Positions 53,301-62,000 of a stretch of 64,000 nt of DNA are shown here, piece by piece. A program made the position numbers and the translations under genes. Source of the stretch: RGIG3701 sp964438515 (GTDB lineage Bacteria; Planctomycetota; Planctomycetia; Pirellulales; Thermoguttaceae); assembly GCA_964438515.1 (NCBI GenBank), contig CAYTLK010000002.1, positions 1 to 64,000 of the forward strand, in the 5' to 3' direction. Below the pieces are notes generated by a model, which was given only the letters and a program-made list of their open reading frames with translations, did not search any database and was not told the origin of the DNA. How positions within the stretch are numbered: position 1 is the stretch's first letter; each line of letters opens with the position of its first letter.

Positions 53301-55803
53301 CCGCTTCAAGGCCAGAAATTGCGAGTTCGTACGTTCCGTTTGCAAGTCGGTCGGTGACGTTCCAAACGACTTTGTTTCCGTCCAGAATTTTTACGAAATC
53401 CAGCTTCTTTCCCCCGAGCGTCGCCGCCGCGTCCGCCGCTCCCGACGCCAGAATCTGCTGCGCGTATTCCACCACAATGAGGTTTGAAAGATCCGTGGCG
53501 GGCTGCACGGTTCCTGTATCGATGACGTTTGCGTAAGTACCTGATGTGACGTTCAAAACGTACGATGCGCCGTTTTCGTCCGAAGAATAAAGCCGAAACG
53601 TATACGTTCCCGCAGCCGTTGGAGTGAACGAATACGACGTTTTTCCCGTAATTGCGGCCGTTTCTTTCGTTACACTCACGGATGCGCCGTCCGGCCCCGT
53701 AATTTCAAAGTTCGGGACCGACTCTCCCGCGGTCCGCACATTCAGCGTGAACGTTACAGGCGCCGCGGCGTCCGTCACGTTCAGCTTCCAGACGTCCACA
53801 TCTGCGAAATTCGAAAGCGTATAAATCCGGTTCTGAATTCCATCCAAAACCGACATTTGATTGGCGCTGAGAGACACGATTTTTCCAAACGCGCCCTCCT
53901 CGGAGTGCTGGAACGTCTGAATCAGTTCCCAACTCATCGTTCCTTCAGAGGCGGTTCCTCGATAAACGCACACAATTCCCGTGTTTTCAAGGTCGGAATT
54001 CAAAGCGGTCGTTGAAGAAACGGCCAGCTGGATTCCTGAAATGGAGAGAGACGTTCCGAATTCGGTGACTCCAGAAACGTTGGTCGGCGCAGAAAGTTCC
54101 TGAACGAAATTCCAGGTTGAATTGGTGCTGTTCCACGTATAAAGACGGACGCAGGCGCTGCTGTTTACTTTACACGAAACGGCGAGCGTATTTCCCTCTG
54201 CGGCGATCGCTCGACCAAAATTCGTCACGGAGGACCCAACTTCCGACGGATTGGAAGTTCCGTTGAGCGTGCTGTGGAGCGTCCAAGCGGAAGCGGCGTC
54301 GCTGTACTGAAAAATGTTGAGCGTATTTGAGGCGGCAGACGCAACATACAACCGCTGCGAAACGGCGTCCCACGCGAGTTTCGACCCGAATCGGGAAGCG
54401 GACGCGCCCGAAGCATCGGAGAGCGTCGTGCATAAATTCCAGCCGGAGATTCCTTTTTTGAAGACGTACACGGCTCCCGAATTGGTTCCGCCGACCGCGC
54501 TTGAGGAAGCGGCGACAAACGCAAAGTTTTCCGACAGAAGGACGCTCGACCCGAATGCGTCTCCAGCAGAAACCGAGGCGGCAGAAAGTTTCGAAACGTC
54601 AAACTGTGAGCCGTTCGGCGTCAAAAACAAAGCCGTATTGGTTCCGGAAGCGCCAAGAAGGATATTTGTACCAAAAATCGAGATTGAAGTACCGAAATCG
54701 GAAAGGTTCCAGCCGGCCTCCGAAGCGTCTTGGGCGGTCAGCGTAAACGTGGAGACGGTCTCCCACGACGACCCCGCCGATTCCAAAAGACGGACCGTTG
54801 CAGAGACGTACGCCGATCCGCTTTTAACGTATGAAACGGTCGCCATATGCGTTCCGTCCACCGCCATCGAACGAATGGTTTCTCCCGCAAACGTGCAGCT
54901 GGATTCTGAAACGACCGTATTCTTTCCCGACACATTTCCCAGGCCGACCCCTGAGGCGTCCAGAACATTAATGAGTCCCAAGGAAGAAGAGGTGTTGGTT
55001 TCGACTGCGCAGCTTTCAGTGACGGTCAGCGTGTAATTGAACGTCTCGGAAAGCGCGGCTCCTTCCGACGGCAGAACCCGAATGTAGTACGTTTCGTTAC
55101 TCGCGGACGCAACCGAACTCAAGACGCTCGTAAAATCATCGACGCTGGTGCTGCAGGCAAGCAGATTCTGCCGCGCGTTGTACAGTTCCATCGTGAAACC
55201 GGAACCGGAAAGCGAGTAAAGCTGCGCGTTCAGTTTTCCTCCATTCGACGTAATGCGGTACGTGTCGGCAGAATCCGAAGCTCCCAACGTTCCTAAAACG
55301 ACCGCCTGCCGCGCGGAAGTCGTGGAAGCAGCGGTACTTACATTCGAAAACGCAAGCGTCTGCGGCGTATCGTCAATCCGATCGTTCGTCACGCCGCCCT
55401 TCATCTCGGTTTCAATTGCGCTGTTGCTTACGATGTAAATTGTATAATTCGAGGCGGCATTCGACTGATTCTCAAGCTGAATCGTCGTTGTATCCATCGA
55501 ACTCACATTTATAGATTGTTTCAGCCAGTTTCCCTGGAAGGAAGCGAGCGTTCCGCCGACAGAAACTTGAGCGTATCCGTCTCCGTGATTCATACACAAA
55601 ACAGTGATAGAATTCACATCTGCGACCGAAAGTTCGAAACTCGTCGATTCTCCCGCCCCCAGTTCTGCTGTTTCGATTCCGTAAACGGCCAGCGTCCCGG
55701 CGGGTTGAACGGCATTCAGCGCCAGAGGAGCGGCACTCAGCATCATACGATTTTCAAGGGTTTCGAGATGAAGAGTACGTTTAGAATTCGTTTTCATTTT
55801 CAT
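50315..55803 (-). CDS. N-terminal part of giant FG-GAP surface protein with planctomycete export motif
   Basis: About 1,829 residues before the gap. The N-terminus KRTLHLETLENRMMLSA is the planctomycete extracellular motif (PF07595-like), a sorting or export signal. After a beta-rich region come PPC-like modules (DTYRITSNGGKLNAQL..) and a first FG-GAP propeller (DFGTSISIFGTNILLGA, DAFGSSVLLSENFAFVAA). More PPC and Ig-like modules, a second propeller (NLFGYSVALKDGTLAVSAP) and SbsA-like Ig text before the gap complete it. The start is the ATG with AGGA six bases upstream; two nearby ATGs (55809, 55797) are alternatives. With the C-terminal part the protein exceeds 2,970 residues. Likely roles are adhesion or substrate binding; this is inference. 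Confidence 0.8.
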
Positions 55804-55965
55804 TTTCATTCCTGAATTCAATTATAATTAAGGTTATAATGAAGGTTGAAACAATATTTTGATTCAAAATTCTTGTATTTTTCTGTTCCGCAAATTCTAT
55901 TTTAACATAAAACTTGTTTTTCTCAACGCTTTCCCGGCGAGATTCCTGAAAAAGAAGAAAAAATA

Positions 55966-56005
55966 CAAAAAAAGGACGCCGAAATCTGAATTTATTCCGC
56001 CGTCC
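55966..56005 (-). terminator. Putative terminator after the second giant gene
   Basis: Read on the minus strand, an imperfect hairpin closed by GGACG/CGTCC is followed by a run of seven to eight T. It lies 22 bases past the stop codon of the gene at 56028. The spacer to the next giant gene also holds TATAAT-like boxes (55828-55850) that could serve that gene. Confidence 0.5.
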
Positions 56006-56027
56006 GTTTTTCATTCAATTTCGAACG

Positions 56028-59000
56028 TTATTCTTTTTCACTGAGTTTCACATCCAGCGCGTCCGTCTGAATTCCATCCAGTTCCTCGGTAAAATCCGGT
56101 TCGCTGAACAATTCATCCAGCACGTTTCCACTTGCGGCGGCCGATCCGGCAGTTGCAAGATTCACGCCGCTTTCAGGCGCAGCGTCCAGCAGTTCCCACG
56201 CGGTGTCGTGGAGTTTATTCTGCGTCAGCGTCGTTTCCGATGCGGCTCTTTCGACGAGAATCGCGTTCCATTTCGCTTCCGAAATCATTCCTGTGGCGGT
56301 TTCCACCACGGTTTCCGTCACGGCGGCACGCGCACCACATTCCGTGTCGGGAGTGCTCGTAAGGAGTTTCCCGCCGTTTTCACGAGCCTGCGCCACGATT
56401 TCCGCATCGACGCCGGAGATTTCCAGACGCGTTCCGGGATCGAGGATTTCGTTCATGAGGTCGCCGTCGGTGTACACGTGGCCGTTAAAGACGAAGTGGG
56501 AATTTCCGTCTTTGTCGGTGTAGGTCAGTCCGGCGTCGATGACGGTATTGTAACCTTCGTACGAGCTGCTCATTCCGAGCGCGTGACCGAGTTCGTGGAG
56601 GAGGACGGTGTACAAGTCGTACTGATCGTCGATGACGTCGTCGCTTGTACCGACGTACCAGCCCATTCCCAGAGCGTCTTCGTCGAGATAAACGACGGCT
56701 GTGTCGGGTTTTTCGGAGGCGTCGCACCCCAGAATGACGGTTTCTCCCAAAATTCCGCCATCCACATTCTCAAAGTCTTTTACGATGATTTGAACATTAA
56801 TGTTCAATTTTTCTCCCAGAGCTTCACTCCAGGCGTCCAGCGCGCTTTCGAGCGTGTCCGCAACATTCGAATCCCCTTCCGCTTCAAGCGTGGAACCGAT
56901 CCACGTTTTGAAGAAGTTCTGCGGATACTGAACGCTGGAATCGCCCTGCGTTTTTCCGTAATTCTTCGCAAAACTGATGAGGTCCTGAATATCGATGGCA
57001 CCGCTGTTGTTGAAGTCGAGCGCCCACGCTGCGGCATCGGTCGTGCTGGTCGTGTCGCTTCCGTAACGTTTTGCGAAACGGATGAGGTCCTGAATGTTGA
57101 TTTTCCCATTATCGTCCGCATCATACACGACGGCAAAGACTTTCGTATTCACCACGACTTGATGATTCACATCCAGCCGCGTTCCTTCCGAGTCGCGAAG
57201 CACCACATCGTCGAGGTTGATTCCCATATCGACGGAATTCACGGTGTCTGCCGCAACGTTATCGCCTTCGAGCGACTCGAACTTTACTCTTCCGAGAAGC
57301 ACGAAACCGTCTTCATTCGTAACCGCGCTGGAAAGGTCGCCGCCGATACCAGTGACTCGGCCCGTCGCATCGTCGATCGTGAATGAAAGACCCTTTTCAA
57401 CGAGGGAACTGTATTCAAAATCGGTTGCGGTGAAGTAGTTGCTGTTGTAGGAAAGATCGACGTATACGTTTGCGATATCGACGCCTTTTTCCTGCGTGTT
57501 GACCCACAGTTCCAAGTACGACGAATCCCATTCCGTGATGTAATCCTTGCTCGAAACGAGCGTCTTGGACGTTTCCGACTCGGATTTCTCCGTGACGAGC
57601 GCGGCGTAAACACCGTTTCCTTCCACCACGGTTTCTTTTGCGGCTGTGGAACCCTGAACGGCGCTGCTGTTCACGTAGTTTCCGATGGTGTACTGCGTCT
57701 CATGCACCAATTCCGAAACGATTCCGACGCCGTAATCCGTAGCTGTTTTGGAAATGTCCTCATCACCCGCAGCACCCGAGTAGTTCATCACGAAAGAGTA
57801 TTTTACGTCTCCGCCTGAAACATTCGTGATGTCCACACTTTCGGAAGCGGTGAAGTACAGGCAGCTCGCGACGTAATTCTTGCTGTACGTTGCAAGTCCT
57901 ATTTCGATTTGGTTTCGGCCAAAAGTGACTGTCGTTGTGCCGTCCGCGTTAGTCGTAATTACCGGCTCGACCTCTAAATTATCCTTTCCTGCGGTGAAGT
58001 TCGTCACACCGCTGAAGGTGGCGGTCAGCGAGGGGGTCATCGCCTGTGTGCAGCTTTCATAGGCGTGGGCCATTTCGGCGGCCGTGAGCGGCAAATTGCT
58101 GCGTATCGCGACTTGGAGACAGTACTTTGTACCGGCTGAAAGTTTCGAAAGGTCCGTAATGAAGTTCTGCGTGTTCACCACATAATCAGAGGAGCCGGCC
58201 GGAATCACACCCACCACAATATCGAACGGTTTTTCGTAATTGATACTCAATTTCACGTCCAAAGTTGTGCCGTCCGTCAAATTCAGCGCCACATTCTGGC
58301 TCTGACGATTTTCCGTGACGTCATACGGTTTGTAATACGCGTAAAACTTCCCGTTTTCGTACGTGATGTACCCGAAAACAGAGTCTGCCGTTGTGCACTG
58401 ACCGACGTAGTTGATATTCGTTACAGTATACAATGTTTCAGACGCATTGTCGTACAGTGAAATCGACGCGCTGTTTGTTTTCAGCGCTGCGGTCGTGGCG
58501 GCATCCATCTTGATGTCGAGTTCCTGCTTCAAATACAGGTCGCCGGCTTTGTCGTTGCGGCTCGTCATTGCTGCGGAGTAAATCGGAAGGATGTTCACCG
58601 CCGAATTTGCCGGCACGGAAAGCTTAATTTCCGCACCGAAGTTGCTTCCTGTGCTGAGGGAGGAACCTTTCGCAATGATGGAACCCGCCGCGAGAGAAAT
58701 CGTGTTCTGCGTCACCGTAATATCCGCGTCCAGCGTGACGTCTTCGGTCAAAACGTAGGCGATGTGATATCCATCCGCATCTTCCGCAGCGTTCGTCGTC
58801 GTAATTTTTGCTTTGCCGCTGGCCTGCAAATTTACACCATCAATCCAGTTCGGCGTAGTTGCGCTCTGGAATTTAGCTTCTGAGGCGAATATCGTCCCAG
58901 CTTTCAAAACGGTTCCAGCTTTCAAAACGGAATAGACGGCTGCCGTTCCAAATTCTGTAAGGGTGTAGGCGCTTTCGATCGTCTGCGTACTCGTAAGAAC

Positions 59001-62000
59001 CGCAACCGCCTTGCAATTCGTGGAAGAAATGGTAGACCCGGACAGAATCGTGAAGACCGCCGGAGTCGTCATGGTTCCCGCCTGAATCGTAATCTCAAAG
59101 TCGCGCGTTATACTCTCCGGAAGCACACTGGCGGCACCGGAAGTGTTCGTCACATATTTTCCGTCTCCCGAAAGAGTCCAACCCTCAGGAAGCGCATTAA
59201 GCAAGTTGCCAGCATTCGAACATGCGAGCTGCGCACCCGCCGAGAACGTTGTTCCGACCGACAATTTCGTCCCTGCCGCCAGCACGGTATTGGTGTTGAA
59301 CGTCACTTCCTGCGTGGTGATGTAGTTGTTTTGCAGCTCGCCAGTAATGTTGGTCGAGGTTGCAAACGTTGTATCGACCATGATGTCTGTATCGAGGCTC
59401 GCGTCTGCAATCGTCGCCGATGCGCTGACCCGCAGCGTCACGTCCTGCGTCGCGGTGTTTCCGTCTTTATCCGCAGCGGTCACGGAAATTACATAGACCC
59501 CCATTTCCGTCGGAGCCGTATTTTCCGCACTTCCGTTGTACGTCACTGTAATGCTGGCGGGACTTTCATCCGGGTCGCGGAATTGATCTTTCAGCAGATC
59601 TGTGAAGTTCAGCTTGTCGCCTGCCGCACATTTGATGGTGAAATTCGCATCCTTCACGGGTACCGGAGCGTCTGGAACGTTCGAAATCGTAAGCGTAAAC
59701 GCAAAATCAGACGTCTGCGCCGCGGCAGTTCCAACCGTCTTATCCGTTACGGAAATCGTAAATGTGACGGTTCCGAAAAAGTCGGCGTCTTCAGGCGAGA
59801 ACGTCACAACGCCCGTATTCGCATCGACGGAAAGTGTTCCAGTCGTGCTGTACCCCGTTCGAGTGTCGGTCACCGTCACGGAATCGGCTTTGACCGCATA
59901 CGTCATTTCACTTGCGGCTGTGTCGTAGTCGGTGACGAGATCCTTCACGTCGAGCGTGTAATCGTCGTCCTGTTCCTGCTCGCCCCAAGCGTGTGTCTTA
60001 CTGCCGGCGGCAGAACCGTCGGCCCACGTCGGCGCCCAGTTCACGTCCTCAATCTGAACGTTGATTTTCGCACTGTACGTCTTCGATTCTCCATCTTTCG
60101 CGAGAGTGAAGGAGAGCGCTTCGTCCGCATAAACGCCGGCCGGAATGGAGATCAAAACGTTTCCATCGACGATTTCAGCCGTATAATGCGTTCCCGAAGC
60201 ATCCACCGCCGAGACGTACCAGCCGTCTTCGCCGCGAAGGTCGGAACCCAGTACGGTCAGCGTCTGCGCGTTCTGGCTGCGCGTTGCGGAGGTCGTTACG
60301 GTTCGTGCAATGGCGCTGAAATTCAGCGTGCAGTCTCCCGCAGAGGTTTTTCCCGTTTCCGTATTTTTCACCGTATATTTCAGTGCAACGGCCACCCCGT
60401 CCAGCGCCTCCCAGTCGCTTTCCACTGCAGAAATGGCGGAACCATTTTCGAGGATTTGATAGCGCGTCAGAACGAGCGAGTCGGCATTGAACGTCACCTG
60501 GAATGTATACGTTCGGTTCCCCTTCACGATGGAAAGGACGCCGGTTTTTGTGTCGAGCGACACGTTTTCTGCCGGAACAAGCGTTACACCGCTGCAAACG
60601 AGTGTTCCGCCGTCTTCTGCCGTGTCGCAGAATGACAGAAAGTCCGCATGTTTGTACGTCATTGAGGAACTGGAGACCTGATACCAAACGTTCTGTGCCG
60701 GAGCGTACGGTGTGTCGTCGGTGTTCGTGACCGTCAGAACGACGCTCTTTTCAACGCCATTGACGCTGTACGAAATCGTCGCGCTTCCATAAGCGTTTTC
60801 CGCAATCGTGAAGGAAATCACTCCGTCAGAAATCGCAGGATTTACCGCAAAGAGCGACTCGCATTCCTTACGAGTGCGTACGCCGTCCGCGTTTGTAACG
60901 ACCGCCCCTTCGAGCGTCGTCGTCTGAACGTTCGTGACGGTCCACGTCGTCGTTTGAGTGTATCCGCCCCACGCTTTGGACGCATCAAACGCATTCACGA
61001 CCGAGACTTCAATCTTTCCGGCTCCCGAATCTTCCGCAACCGTCTTCGCGTCCGCCGAGAAAGACGTAATTCCCGCCCAGTTGATCTGAACGTTAATCGT
61101 ATACGTTTCTTCCGCATTATTCGCATCTTTCACCGTGACGGTCAGCACCGCTGCGCCGTACAGTCCGCTTCCCGGCGTCCATGTAACGGAACTTCCGTTC
61201 AAAGCACACGTTCCGTTCGCAGTTCCGCCCATTGTGACGTTTGCAGTTCTGCCCGATGTGACGTTCACAGTTCCGCTCGTTGTGACGCTTGCAGCAGAAA
61301 CGCTCCAGCTGTCGCTTTCCGGGTCCGCAAAGTACGTCGAAAGGTCGAACTCGTATGCAATCGTTCCTTCCGTCTTCTGAGTCTGCGTCAGTGTGTCGGT
61401 TTTCACCTGTTCCGGAGCCAGATTCGTTTTGGAAATCGCGGCGGAGGCACACGAAACCGCTTCGTCGTAACTGTCCGTTGCGGTTACAACCAACGTTCCC
61501 GCTTTATGCGCCGCTTTCACTGCGGCACGGTCGGAAATCGTAAATGTAAGCATCCAGACGCCATTTTCAAGCGCCGCAGAATCCAGCGAGATTCCTTCTG
61601 CACCAGCTGTAAATTCGAACGTGTATTTCAACGTGTCGAGCGTGTCGGAATCGCTGAAAAGCGCCTTAATTTCCGCTTCGGTGTACGTCAAAGTAACCGT
61701 ATTCGTTCCTTCCGGCGGAAACGCGAATTCTTTGTCTGCAAGCGTTGCGGCCGTCAAAATCGGCGAGTGGTTGTACGACATCGTGATGGATTCGTCCCAA
61801 ATCGTCTCGTTTCCAGCCTCATCCACAAATTTGAAGAGGAATTCCGTGTCGCCGGAACCCAGCGTGACGCCAGCCGACGGATACTCGGTCCAGTCGGAAC
61901 CGTCGTTCGTCGAATAATACGTCTTGAAATTCAAACCGTCTGTAACGTCAAACGTGAATTTCGCAACGTTTTTCGTCGTGCTTCCGCTCTCTTCAACGAT

